A stretch of 7,591 nt of DNA. It comes from an uncultured Campylobacter sp. (lineage in GTDB: Bacteria; Actinomycetota; Actinomycetes; Mycobacteriales; Mycobacteriaceae). This document shows, one piece after another, positions 1-6,702 of this stretch; the first letter of the stretch is position 1; each line of letters opens with the position of its first letter. Under the pieces are notes generated by a model, which was not told the DNA's origin, ran no database searches, and saw only the letters and a list, made by a program, of their open reading frames with translations. A program made the translations under genes and the position numbers. The DNA lies in the NCBI GenBank assembly GCA_946221035.1, contig CAMIME010000070.1:1-7591 (forward strand), written 5' to 3'.

Positions 1-47
1 ATGGTACTGCCCCCGGGAGGGAGTGGGAGAGTAGGTTACCGCCGACC
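1..47 (+). rRNA. rrf: 5S ribosomal RNA, 3' end only
   Basis: The window opens inside a 5S rRNA gene. The stretch beginning GATGGTACTG-type, then CGGGAGGG, GTGGGAGAGTAGG and ending ACCGCCGAC, is the conserved 3' third of bacterial 5S rRNA: the helix IV/loop E region followed by the 3' strand of the terminal helix, whose GCCG part would pair with the missing 5' end. The 5' two thirds lie before base 1. The exact 3' end (46-48) is estimated from where helix I should close. The rrn terminator starts about 20 bases downstream, as expected for the last gene of a 16S-23S-5S operon. The loop-proximal CCCC/GGGA pairing contains one C-A mismatch compared with common actinobacterial versions, which is a minor variation. 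Confidence 0.93.
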
Positions 48-65
48 CAACAACTCAACAACCAC

Positions 66-113
66 GCGCAGGGCACGCACCCACCACCGGGTACGTGCCC
101 TGCGCCGCTTTTT
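66..113 (+). terminator. Intrinsic terminator of the rRNA operon
   Basis: A perfect 12-bp stem is formed by 66-77 (GCGCAGGGCACG) and 94-105 (CGTGCCCTGCGC). The loop can close further through ACCC 79-82 with GGGT 89-92. Three bases after the stem comes a run of five T (109-113). Position, strength and T-tract fit factor-independent termination of the rRNA transcript ending in 5S. Confidence 0.92.
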
Positions 114-376
114 GTCATTCCACACACCCGCCCGGGGCGCATGTGGGAAACACCGCACGCGGGCGTGCCCGACATGTAGAGAAACTCGGCGAGGCCGCGA
201 ACCCGGCCCGGGGAAACGGTGCACCCCGCCCCGGCACCCGGAGACAAGCGTGTTCCTCTACACCCCCAACCGGCTTGTGCTTCCCGTTTAGAAGGCGGGT
301 GCATACCATGTAGCCTGGCCAGTTGGCGGACGCGAACAGCGTCATCAGACGAAACAGCAGTGATGGAGGCCTGGCC
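114..376. other. Intergenic region between the rRNA operon and the ABC exporter
   Basis: About 260 bases with no convincing gene. Open frames cross it, but they have no ribosome-binding sites and their arginine/proline-rich translations look like noise from GC-rich DNA. It holds one compound foldable stretch (140-176, arms CATGTGGG and CCCGACATG with a bulged G, and an inner GCACG/CGTGC), with no T-run after it. Further on, ACAAGC (244-249) could pair with GCTTGT (273-278). The 3' end must carry the promoter and leader of the ABC operon. The ribosome-binding site GGAGG sits at 365-369. Confidence 0.6.
281..309 (+). promoter_or_regulatory. Weak candidate promoter for the ABC exporter operon
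   Basis: TACCAT at 304-309 fits the corynebacterial -10 pattern TANNNT. TTCCCG at 281-286 lies 17 bases before it and is a poor -35 match (first two T only). Transcription from here would leave a leader of about 60 bases before the GTG at 377. The match is weak and similar ones occur by chance; TAGCCT at 311-316 is an alternative -10. The call rests mainly on the need for a promoter after the rrn terminator. Confidence 0.22.
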
Positions 377-1108
377 GTGACCAACGCACCTGCCGCAAGG
401 GCGGTGGACTTAAGGAAGACGTACGGCGAGGGCGACACCCAGGTGGTGGCGCTGGATAGTGTGAACGTCGAGTTCAATAGGGGTGAGTTCACGGCGATTA
501 TGGGGCCGTCGGGGTCGGGGAAGTCGACGCTCATGCACGTCATGGCGGGTCTGGATTCGGCGACGTCGGGGTCTGCGTTCGTGGGGGATACTGACCTGTC
601 CACGCTGAATGACAAGGAGATCACGGCGCTGCGGCGCGATCGCCTTGGCTTCATCTTCCAGTCCTTCAACTTGGTGCCGACGTTGAACGCTCAGGAGAAC
701 ATCACCCTCCCGACGGATATCGCGGGAGGGGAAATAGATCAGGCGTGGTTCGACGAGGTAACGCAACGCCTCGGCTTGGCCAACCGCCTCACGCACCGCC
801 CAGCGGAACTCTCGGGTGGGCAACAGCAGCGCGTGGCTTGCGCACGGGCGCTTGTGTCGCGGCCAGAGATCATCTTCGGCGACGAGCCGACCGGCAACCT
901 GGACTCCAACTCCTCCCGCGAGGTGCTGAGTATCTTGAGGACGGCGGTGGACCAGGATCGGCAGACGGTGGTCATCGTGACGCATGACGCGGGGGCTGCG
1001 TCGTACGCGGACAGGGTGATTTTCCTGCGCGACGGGGACATCGTCGACGAGATGCGCGACCCGAAGATGGACACGATCCTTCACGTCATGTCACGCATGG
1101 AGGGCTAA
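377..1108 (+). CDS. ABC transporter ATP-binding protein (LolD/MacB type)
   Basis: Cytoplasmic ATPase subunit of 243 residues that should power the FtsX-like permease encoded next. All nucleotide-binding motifs are present: Walker A GPSGSGKST at 43-51, Q-loop glutamine 95 in FIFQSFNLV, signature LSGGQQQR at 145-152, Walker B IIFGDE at 165-170 followed by the D-loop NLDS, and the switch histidine 203 in VIVTHD. Length and the FIFQSFNL / DEPTGNLD wording are typical of the MacB/LolD/FtsE exporter class. I chose the GTG at 377 because GGAGG (365-369) precedes it by 7 bases and the product then starts like its family. A TTG at 323 in the same frame would add 18 residues but lacks a ribosome-binding site. 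The stop overlaps the permease start (TAATG), implying translational coupling. Substrate is not evident; related pairs handle lipoproteins, lipids, peptides or drugs. Confidence 0.93.
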   Translation: MTNAPAARAVDLRKTYGEGDTQVVALDSVNVEFNRGEFTAIMGPSGSGKSTLMHVMAGLDSATSGSAFVGDTDLSTLNDKEITALRRDRLGFIFQSFNLVPTLNAQENITLPTDIAGGEIDQAWFDEVTQRLGLANRLTHRPAELSGGQQQRVACARALVSRPEIIFGDEPTGNLDSNSSREVLSILRTAVDQDRQTVVIVTHDAGAASYADRVIFLRDGDIVDEMRDPKMDTILHVMSRMEG

Positions 1109-3646
1109 TGGCCAACACACTCAACCGGGTTTCCCTGCGCAACATCGCGGCGCACAAGCTGCGCCTTGCCCTCACCGTCCTCGCTGTCGTGTTGGGCACC
1201 GCGTTCCTCTCGGGCGCGCTGATGTTCACGAACATGCTCTCGTCCACCTTCGATTCCGCAGTGAATACAGTGCTTGACGACGTTGACGTGGTCGTCCGCC
1301 CCGGCGAAAACGCTACTGCGCTGGACCGGAGCACTATTGAGGAACTCAAGAACCACCCCGAAGTGGATCGCGTCAACATCTTCGCCGAAGAGCCGCTTGT
1401 GCTGGCCACGGAGGACGAAGACCCGCTGCAGATGCAGCTGGGCACATCGAGGGCGAGCCTGTACTACGACGACAACCAGGCCGTCGGCATCGTCCCAGAA
1501 ATCACGGACGGTACGGCACCAACCGAAATTGGCCAGGTCCTGATCAACGCAAACGGCGCCGCAAAGTACGGCATCGAAACCGGGCAGAAGCTCATCGCGG
1601 TGGACAAGGATGGCCGCAACACCGTCGAGGTGGTGGGGCTCTACGACGACGGGTTGACGCCAGAGATGTCGCTGCGGGTCTTGGTCAGCGAGGACACCTA
1701 TACGCAGTTCTACACTGACGGGGAGCACTTCCCGATGGTTGGGTTGGATGGGCAGGTGGGCGTCGATAAGCTCAAAGCTCAATGGCCTGACCTGGAGATA
1801 CAGACTGGCGAGGACTTCGGGCAGCAGACGTCCGAGCAGATCCGCGAGGCGTTGAGCTTTGTCAGCTACTTCCTCATCGCGTTTGCGCTGGTGGGGCTTC
1901 TGGTGGGCACCTTCCTCATCGCGAACACGTTCTCCATGATCGTGGCGCAGCGGACGAAGGAGTTCGCGCTGCTGCGTGCGCTGGGGGCGTCGCGCGGGCA
2001 GATCACGCGGTCGGTGTCGCTGGAATCGCTCATCGTGGGCCTGATCGGCTCGGCGATTGGCGTTTTGGCTGGTAATGGGTATGGTCGCGGGCATCAAGGT
2101 GGCGATGGCGCGCTACGGCATGCCGCTACCGGCCGGGGGAGTGGGGCTTTCGGCCGACGCCGTCATCCTTCCCATCGTGGTGGGCACCATCGTGACGGTG
2201 CTGTCCGCGCTCGCTCCGGCGAGGAAGGCGGGGCAGGTCAAGCCCGTCGAGGCGATGCGGGCAAGCGAATCCTCCACCGCGCAGCCGCTAACCGGCCGGA
2301 CGATCGCGGGAGTGCTGCTTATCGCGGCCGGCCTGGTCGCGGCGATTGCGGGTATGCAGTGGGAGGACGGGACCACGGGACGGCGCGCTGCGCTGGTGGG
2401 CGTGGCCGCGTTCGGCGTGATCACCGGCGTGTTCCTTGCCGGGCCCGCGATGAGCCTGCCGGTGGTGCCGCCGTTCGGCCGCCTCATCGGTGCGCCGTTC
2501 GGGGCGATCGGGCGCTTGGCCTCGACGAACACGCAGCGCAACCCGAGGCGCACATCCACAACGGCGTTCGCGCTCATGCTGGGCATCGCACTGGTGACGG
2601 TGATCGGCATGCTGGGCGCGACCATGAAGCACTCCGTCGACGACATCGCCAACAGTGAGGTCACGGCAGATTACGTGCTGTTCGGCCCTGAGCTCGGTGT
2701 GTTTCCCGTGCCGCCGGATCTGCCGGAGCGCGTGGAGGAGGTCGACGGCGTGGACACGGTGGTGAACTACACCCAGTCGCCCATCGCCATCGACGGGGAG
2801 TTCGGCTACCAGCTCGGACCGGTGGGCATGACCGACGTGCTGGACGGCAACCCGACAGACCTGTTCGCGCTCGACCTGGTGGAGGGGGACTTGAGGCTCG
2901 ACGGCGACACCCTCATCGCCACCAAAGCAATCGCGGAGGAGCGCGGCTGGCAGGTGGGGGACACGGTGACCGCGTCCTCGCCGGGCATGACGCCGCACGA
3001 GGTGGAGGTCACCGTCGCGGGCATCTTCGAGGGCTCCAATATCCTGCAGACCTTCGTCCTCTCACGCGACGCGGCCGCGAAGGTGGGGGCGCCCGGCTCG
3101 GGCGTGGTGCTCATGGTGGGTGCGAAGGGGGACGGCTCGACCGACCTGGAGCAGCTGCGCACGAACCTTGAAGAGGAGGTGCGCTCCGACATCATCGTCC
3201 AGGTTCGCTCGGCTGAGGACATGGTGGGCGAGCTCGGTGCGCTCATCGACCAGATGCTCTTCATCCTCTACGCCCTGCTGTCGTTGGCGGTGATTGTGGC
3301 GGTGCTGGGTATCATCAATACGCTCACGCTGTCGGTCATCGAGCGCCGCCAGGAAATCGGCATGCTCCGCGCCGTGGGCTCGCAGCGCCGCCAGATCCGC
3401 GCCATGATCGTCCTCGAATCGGTGCAGATGGCGGTCTTCGGCGCGGTGTTGGGCATCCTCGTCGGTCTGGGCTTGGGGTGGGCGTTCCTCACTGTCTTAG
3501 AGAGCCAAGGCTTGTCGACGATCATGGTTCCGTGGCAGCCCATCGCCACTGTCCTGGCCAGCTCCGTGGTCGTCGGGTTGCTTGCGGCGATCTGGCCGGC
3601 GCAGCGGGCGGCGAAGACCCCGCCGCTGGACGCCATTGCTGTATAG
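1108..3646 (+). pseudogene. FtsX-like ABC exporter permease, split by a +1 frameshift
   Basis: Large integral membrane partner of the preceding ATPase. Reading 1108-2073 (322 codons) and, after skipping one A, 2075-3646 (523 codons) gives a continuous protein of about 845 residues, a normal size for actinobacterial two-lobed FtsX permeases. Order: N-terminal helix at about residues 18-40, MacB-like extracytoplasmic domain, first FtsX core (helix from SYFLIAFALV through RTKEFALLRALGAS to GSAIGVLAG), continuing after the break with GMVAGIKVAMA and PARKAGQVKPVEAMRAS. A middle helix bundle, a second extracytoplasmic domain and a second FtsX core (VIERRQEIGMLRAVGS, ending WPAQRAAKTPPLDAIAV) follow. 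Uncorrected, the first frame runs out of phase to a stop at 2658, giving a 516-residue hybrid lacking the second lobe. No other stop or shift is present, so the lesion is recent or a sequencing error. The start overlaps the ATPase stop, with GGAGGG at 1099-1104. Confidence 0.85.
2071..2077 (+). other. Frameshift site in the permease gene
   Basis: The upstream frame reads GTT TTG GCT GGT AAT GGG TAT, where homology-like sequence stops at Gly (2071-2073). Dropping one of the two A bases at 2074-2075 restores GGT ATG GGT ATG GTC GCG GGC, i.e. VLAG-MGMVAG, a smooth FtsX helix. The simplest explanation is one extra A in an AA pair. No ribosome-binding site precedes the ATG at 2075, so independent re-initiation there is unlikely. 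Confidence 0.85.
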
Positions 3647-4018
3647 CTACACGAACCCGCCGCGCAGCCCCCAACGCATGCCGAAGACCACGAAGGCGAT
3701 GCCGATCAGCGCTGTCCCCAGGCCGTAGCGGGCGACTTCGCCCCACTGTTTGGTCTTGATCAGCTCGCCGAGCTCCTTCGCCAGGGTCGACCAGGTGGTC
3801 AGTGCGCCAGCCAAGCCGGCACCGGCGGCCACCTGCCACACCTCGGACATGGTGGCGGCGTAGCCCAGGATGGCGCAGCCGACCATGTTCGCGGCCCAGG
3901 TGCCCACGCGCCCCGGCAAGGCGCGCGCCAGTGCCCAGCGGCCGAGGCCGCCGAGGACGCCGCCGACAAATACGGCGAGGATGGCGAGGGCGGGGGAGAC
4001 GGAGACGTCGTTAAGCAT
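3647..4018 (-). CDS. crcB: CrcB/Fluc fluoride channel subunit (second gene of pair)
   Basis: Small membrane protein of 123 residues that, with its neighbour, should form a fluoride-selective channel that lets cytoplasmic fluoride leak out. Four predicted helices at about 10-28, 42-57, 62-80 and 98-114. CrcB signatures are visible: GGVLGGLGRWAL (19-30), the pore asparagine 44 in NMVGCAILG, and GLAGALTTWSTL (68-79). The usual FTTFS phenylalanine box is LTTWS (73-77) here. Positive residues cluster in loop 1 (R27, R32, R37) and loop 3 (K81, K88, K90, R97), predicting N-terminus outside. ATG at 4018 has GAGGGAG four bases upstream (minus strand 4029-4023), inside the end of the first crcB gene, which it overlaps by 8 bases. 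Its TAG stop abuts the stop of the convergent permease gene with no base between. Confidence 0.92.
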   Translation of the reverse strand: MLNDVSVSPALAILAVFVGGVLGGLGRWALARALPGRVGTWAANMVGCAILGYAATMSEVWQVAAGAGLAGALTTWSTLAKELGELIKTKQWGEVARYGLGTALIGIAFVVFGMRWGLRGGFV

Positions 4019-4367
4019 GGCGCTCCCTCAGGGCGTCGGCGGCGAGCCAGGCACCGACGCAGGTGGCGAAGCTGACCACGAGGATTGCGAGGGCACCGAT
4101 GGCCGAGGTCGTGGCTGCGGCGAGCGTGACGGCGGAGAAAGTGGTGAAGCCGCCGAGGACGCCCATGCCCCAGAATGGCCCGGGCCTGAACCAGCCCATG
4201 GCGGCGCAGCCGATGGCGTTGAGGGCGAGGACGAGCGCGATCTCCATCCCGGAGCCCGCCGCGGCGGGCATGAGCAGTAGGTAGCGCAGCACGGCGCCGA
4301 GGCCGGCGCCGAGCGCCACGGCGAGACCCGTTTGCGCGGGTGAGCTTGCATCTGTCGTTGGTCGCAC
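4011..4367 (-). CDS. crcB: CrcB/Fluc fluoride channel subunit (first gene of pair)
   Basis: 118-residue membrane protein, the other half of the fluoride channel. Family motifs: GAGLGAVLRYLL (20-31), pore asparagine 50 in LNAIGCAAMG, and the classical phenylalanine box GGFTTFSAV (72-80). Four helices at about 14-33, 42-59, 66-84 and 88-109. Arginines lie at the N-terminus, between helices 2 and 3 (R61) and at the C-terminus (R114, R116), with uncharged loops 1 and 3, so both ends should be cytoplasmic: the reverse of its partner. The GTG at 4367 is chosen because it lies six bases beyond a TACACT -10 hexamer and has no ribosome-binding site, which suggests a leaderless mRNA. The frame stays open far upstream across the antisense of pgm, but that part has no CrcB character. 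A later start would cut helix 1. Confidence 0.88.
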   Translation of the reverse strand: MRPTTDASSPAQTGLAVALGAGLGAVLRYLLLMPAAAGSGMEIALVLALNAIGCAAMGWFRPGPFWGMGVLGGFTTFSAVTLAAATTSAIGALAILVVSFATCVGAWLAADALRERHA

Positions 4368-4374
4368 GCAGGGC

Positions 4375-4380
4375 AGTGTA
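4375..4380 (-). promoter_or_regulatory. Probable -10 element of the crcB operon (leaderless)
   Basis: Read on the minus strand, TACACT (4380 to 4375) matches the corynebacterial -10 consensus TANANT exactly. Counting downstream, transcription should start at 4368 or 4367, and 4367 is the G of the GTG start codon, so the message would carry no leader. The -35 is not clear: CACGGA at 4403-4398 is 17 bases away, and the better-looking TTGCCA (4407-4402) is 21 bases away, too far for a normal promoter. Confidence 0.55.
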
Positions 4381-4435
4381 GCCAGGCGGGCGACGTTTCC
4401 GTGGCAAAGCGGCGCGTAAGGGGCGAAGATGGGAG

Positions 4436-4447
4436 GTGGACATCCAC
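4436..4447. repeat. Short inverted repeat upstream of pgm
   Basis: GTGGA (4436-4440) and TCCAC (4443-4447) are perfect inverted arms around CA, 25 bases before the pgm start codon, between pgm and the divergent crcB promoter. It could be a small operator or part of the pgm leader, or chance. No confident pgm promoter is visible; GTGGCA (4401-4406) with GAAGAT (4425-4430), spacing 18, is the least bad option. Confidence 0.25.
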
Positions 4448-4472
4448 GCGCACACGAGCAAAGGAGCAGGAT

Positions 4473-6131
4473 ATGGCACACGAACGCGCAGGGCAGCTGG
4501 CGCAGGACGGCGATCTGATCGACATCGCTGAAGTGGTCACCGCCTACTACACGCGCGATATTGACCCGGATGACGCGGACCAGCAGGTGGTGTTCGGCAC
4601 GTCCGGTCACCGCGGGTCCTCGCTGGATAACGCGTTCAACGAGGCGCACATTCTGGCCACCACGCAGGCGATCGTGGATTACCGCCGCGACAACGCCATC
4701 GGCGGGCCGTGCTACATCGGCCGCGACACGCACGCGCTGTCTGAGCCGGCGATGGTCTCCGCGCTCGAGGTGCTCATTGCCAACGAGGTGCCGGTGCGTG
4801 TCGACGCCGCAGGCCGCTACACCCCGACACCTGCCGTCTCCCACGCCATCTTGCGCCACAACGCTGGCCTTCCGGGCGGGGTCACCGGCACCGACGCCAA
4901 GCGTGCCGACGGCATCGTGGTTACCCCCTCCCACAACCCCCCGCGCGACGGCGGGTTCAAGTACAACCCGCCCTCCGGCGGCCCGGCCGGGGCGGACGCG
5001 ACGGACTGGATTGCCGCCCGCGCGAACGAGTACATCAAAAACGGCCTCGAGGGCGTGCGACGCACCCCGGTGACCGGTGTGCGAGACGAGCGGGCAGAGC
5101 GCTTCGACTTCCTGGACAACTACGTGGGTGATCTGGGCAACGTGGTGGACCTGGACGCCATCAAGTCCTCCGGCCTGCACATCGGCGCAGACCCCATGGG
5201 TGGCGCATCCGTGGACTACTGGGGTGCGATCGCAGAGCGCTACGGGCTGAACATGACGGTGGTCAACCCGCACGTGGACGCCACGTGGCGGTTCATGACC
5301 CTGGATACGGACGGCAAGATCCGCATGGACTGCTCCTCGCCGAACGCCATGGCCTCGCTGGTGGGGGCCCGCGAGCAGTACGACCTGTCCACCGGGAACG
5401 ACGCGGACGCGGACCGCCACGGCATTGTCACCCCGGACGCGGGACTGATGAACCCGAACCACTACCTGGCGGTGGCCATCGAGTACCTCTTCAGCCACCG
5501 CGAGGGTTGGGCCGAGGGCACCGCAGTGGGCAAAACGCTCGTGTCTTCCTCCATGATCGACCGTGTGGTGGCATCGCTGGGTCGCGAGCTGGTGGAGGTG
5601 CCCGTCGGCTTCAAGTGGTTCGTGCCCGGGCTTATTGACGGCACCATCGGCTTCGGCGGCGAAGAATCCGCAGGTGCATCCTTCCTGCGCAAGGATGGCA
5701 CCGTGTGGTCCACCGACAAGGACGGCCTAATCATGGACCTGCTTGCGGCAGAGATTGCGGCGGTGACCGGCAAGACCCCGTCGCAACGCTATGCGGAGCT
5801 CGAGGCGCAGTACGGCGCGCCCGCGTACGCGCGTATCGACGCCCCCGCCGGCCGCGAAGAGAAAGCCAAGCTCAAGGCCCTCTCGCCGGAGCAGGTCACG
5901 GCCGACACCCTGGCGGGCGAGCCGATCACGGCGAAGCTGACCGAGGCGCCGGGCAACGGCGCGGCTATCGGCGGGCTGAAGGTGACCACGGAGAACGCGT
6001 GGTTCGCGGCGCGCCCCTCCGGCACCGAGGACAAGTACAAGATCTACGCCGAATCGTTCAAGGGTGATGATCATCTCACCCAGGTGCAGGAGGAGGCGGC
6101 CGCTCTGGTCTCCGAGGTGCTTGGGAAGTAG
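4473..6131 (+). CDS. pgm: Phosphoglucomutase (alpha-D-glucose phosphate-specific)
   Basis: Cytoplasmic alpha-phosphohexomutase of 552 residues that interconverts glucose-1-phosphate and glucose-6-phosphate, linking glycolysis with glycogen, trehalose and UDP-glucose for envelope sugars. Length agrees with the E. coli Pgm type (about 546). Four-domain motifs appear in order: FGTSGHRG at 41-48; active serine S153 in TPSHNPP, the phosphate carrier; metal-binding aspartates D310, D312 and D314 in NDADADRHG; sugar-binding loop GFGGEESAG at 393-401; and the phosphate-binding loop ARPSGTED at 513-520. No key residue is missing. ATG at 4473 is preceded by AAAGGAG (4460-4466) at 6 bases; the in-frame GTG at 4401 lacks such a site and adds 24 atypical residues. 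It diverges from crcB, with about 105 bases between the starts, and the MauE-like gene begins 10 bases after its stop, so the two may be co-transcribed. Confidence 0.97.
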   Translation: MAHERAGQLAQDGDLIDIAEVVTAYYTRDIDPDDADQQVVFGTSGHRGSSLDNAFNEAHILATTQAIVDYRRDNAIGGPCYIGRDTHALSEPAMVSALEVLIANEVPVRVDAAGRYTPTPAVSHAILRHNAGLPGGVTGTDAKRADGIVVTPSHNPPRDGGFKYNPPSGGPAGADATDWIAARANEYIKNGLEGVRRTPVTGVRDERAERFDFLDNYVGDLGNVVDLDAIKSSGLHIGADPMGGASVDYWGAIAERYGLNMTVVNPHVDATWRFMTLDTDGKIRMDCSSPNAMASLVGAREQYDLSTGNDADADRHGIVTPDAGLMNPNHYLAVAIEYLFSHREGWAEGTAVGKTLVSSSMIDRVVASLGRELVEVPVGFKWFVPGLIDGTIGFGGEESAGASFLRKDGTVWSTDKDGLIMDLLAAEIAAVTGKTPSQRYAELEAQYGAPAYARIDAPAGREEKAKLKALSPEQVTADTLAGEPITAKLTEAPGNGAAIGGLKVTTENAWFAARPSGTEDKYKIYAESFKGDDHLTQVQEEAAALVSEVLGK

Positions 6132-6141
6132 CATCATTCGG

Positions 6142-6639
6142 GTGAGCTCAACGACGACGGTGCCGACGCCATTGCCCCCGCAGCCGACAACTGGGGGGCG
6201 GGTGCTTGACGTCGCGTCCGCTCTCGCCAGGTTCGGGCTGGCGCTGATGTGGATTTACTCCGGGATGCAGAAAGTCCTGGAGTCGCACATCAACATCACC
6301 AAAACCATCGAGGCGTACGAGATCTTCACCCCCTACTGGTCTGACCTCCTCGCCCGGGTCATCGGCCCGCTGGAACTTGCCGGCGGGTTGATCCTGCTCT
6401 TGGGCATCAAGATCCGGTGGGCGGGCGGCGTCTCGCTTGCTGTGCTGGTGCTCTTCATCATCGGCCTGTCGTCGGTCCAAGCCCGCGGCCTGGTCATCGA
6501 CTGCGGCTGCTTCGACCCCGCGCAGGCCCAGCCGGAGGAGGGCGACCTGCTCAAGGCGATCGTCCGCGACATCGGGCTCGCCGCGGCGACCGTGTTCATG
6601 ATGTGGCGGCCGTACAGGAAGTTCGCCATCTACCCGTAA
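6142..6639 (+). CDS. MauE/DoxX-family membrane protein with CGC motif
   Basis: Predicted four-helix membrane protein, 165 residues from GTG 6142. Helices at about 23-43, 70-88, 94-113 and 139-157. The loop between helices 3 and 4 carries VIDCGCFDP, with the only two cysteines at 121 and 123. Basic residues at 90, 92 and 156-160 place the even ends inside, so this CGC should face the outside of the membrane. The ARFGLALMWIYSGMQKV start of helix 1 and the GLVIDCGCF loop are hallmarks of the MauE/DoxX group. In methylamine utilisation MauE acts with a thioredoxin-like protein in disulfide formation; here the next gene is DsbA-like, so a redox role is likely but inferred. Start is uncertain: GTG 6142 is 10 bases after pgm and has no good ribosome-binding site; GTG 6202, just before helix 1 and behind a G-run (6193-6198), is a real alternative giving 145 residues. 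Confidence 0.82.
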   Translation: MSSTTTVPTPLPPQPTTGGRVLDVASALARFGLALMWIYSGMQKVLESHINITKTIEAYEIFTPYWSDLLARVIGPLELAGGLILLLGIKIRWAGGVSLAVLVLFIIGLSSVQARGLVIDCGCFDPAQAQPEEGDLLKAIVRDIGLAAATVFMMWRPYRKFAIYP

Positions 6640-6702
6640 GATGCTCGCGGAAGTGTCGCACGCGCCGCTTCCACCCCCAACCACGTGAATCAGGAGAACA
6701 GA

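Noticed and set aside
1..291. Open frames over the 5S tail and following spacer
   Set aside because: They cross a structural RNA and a terminator, lack ribosome-binding sites, and encode Arg/Pro-rich noise.
2071..2080. Programmed ribosomal frameshifting in the permease gene
   Set aside because: The needed shift is +1, yet there is no in-frame stop or rare-codon stall at the site and no slippery run. A plain indel or sequencing error explains it more simply.
1105..2097. A 330-codon minus-strand open frame opposite the permease
   Set aside because: Its composition is rich in Arg, His and Gln, it has no family signature, and its extent tracks the codon phase of the permease gene.
4368..4472. 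Possible fluoride (crcB) riboswitch upstream of the crcB pair
   Set aside because: On the minus strand I find no match to the conserved riboswitch core, and the -10 next to the GTG leaves no leader to contain one.
4011..5498. A 495-codon open frame on the minus strand running antisense through pgm
   Set aside because: Only its last 118 codons look like a protein (CrcB). The rest is the antisense shadow of pgm, with Val/Arg/Gly/His-rich noise produced by the GC-rich third positions of the real gene.
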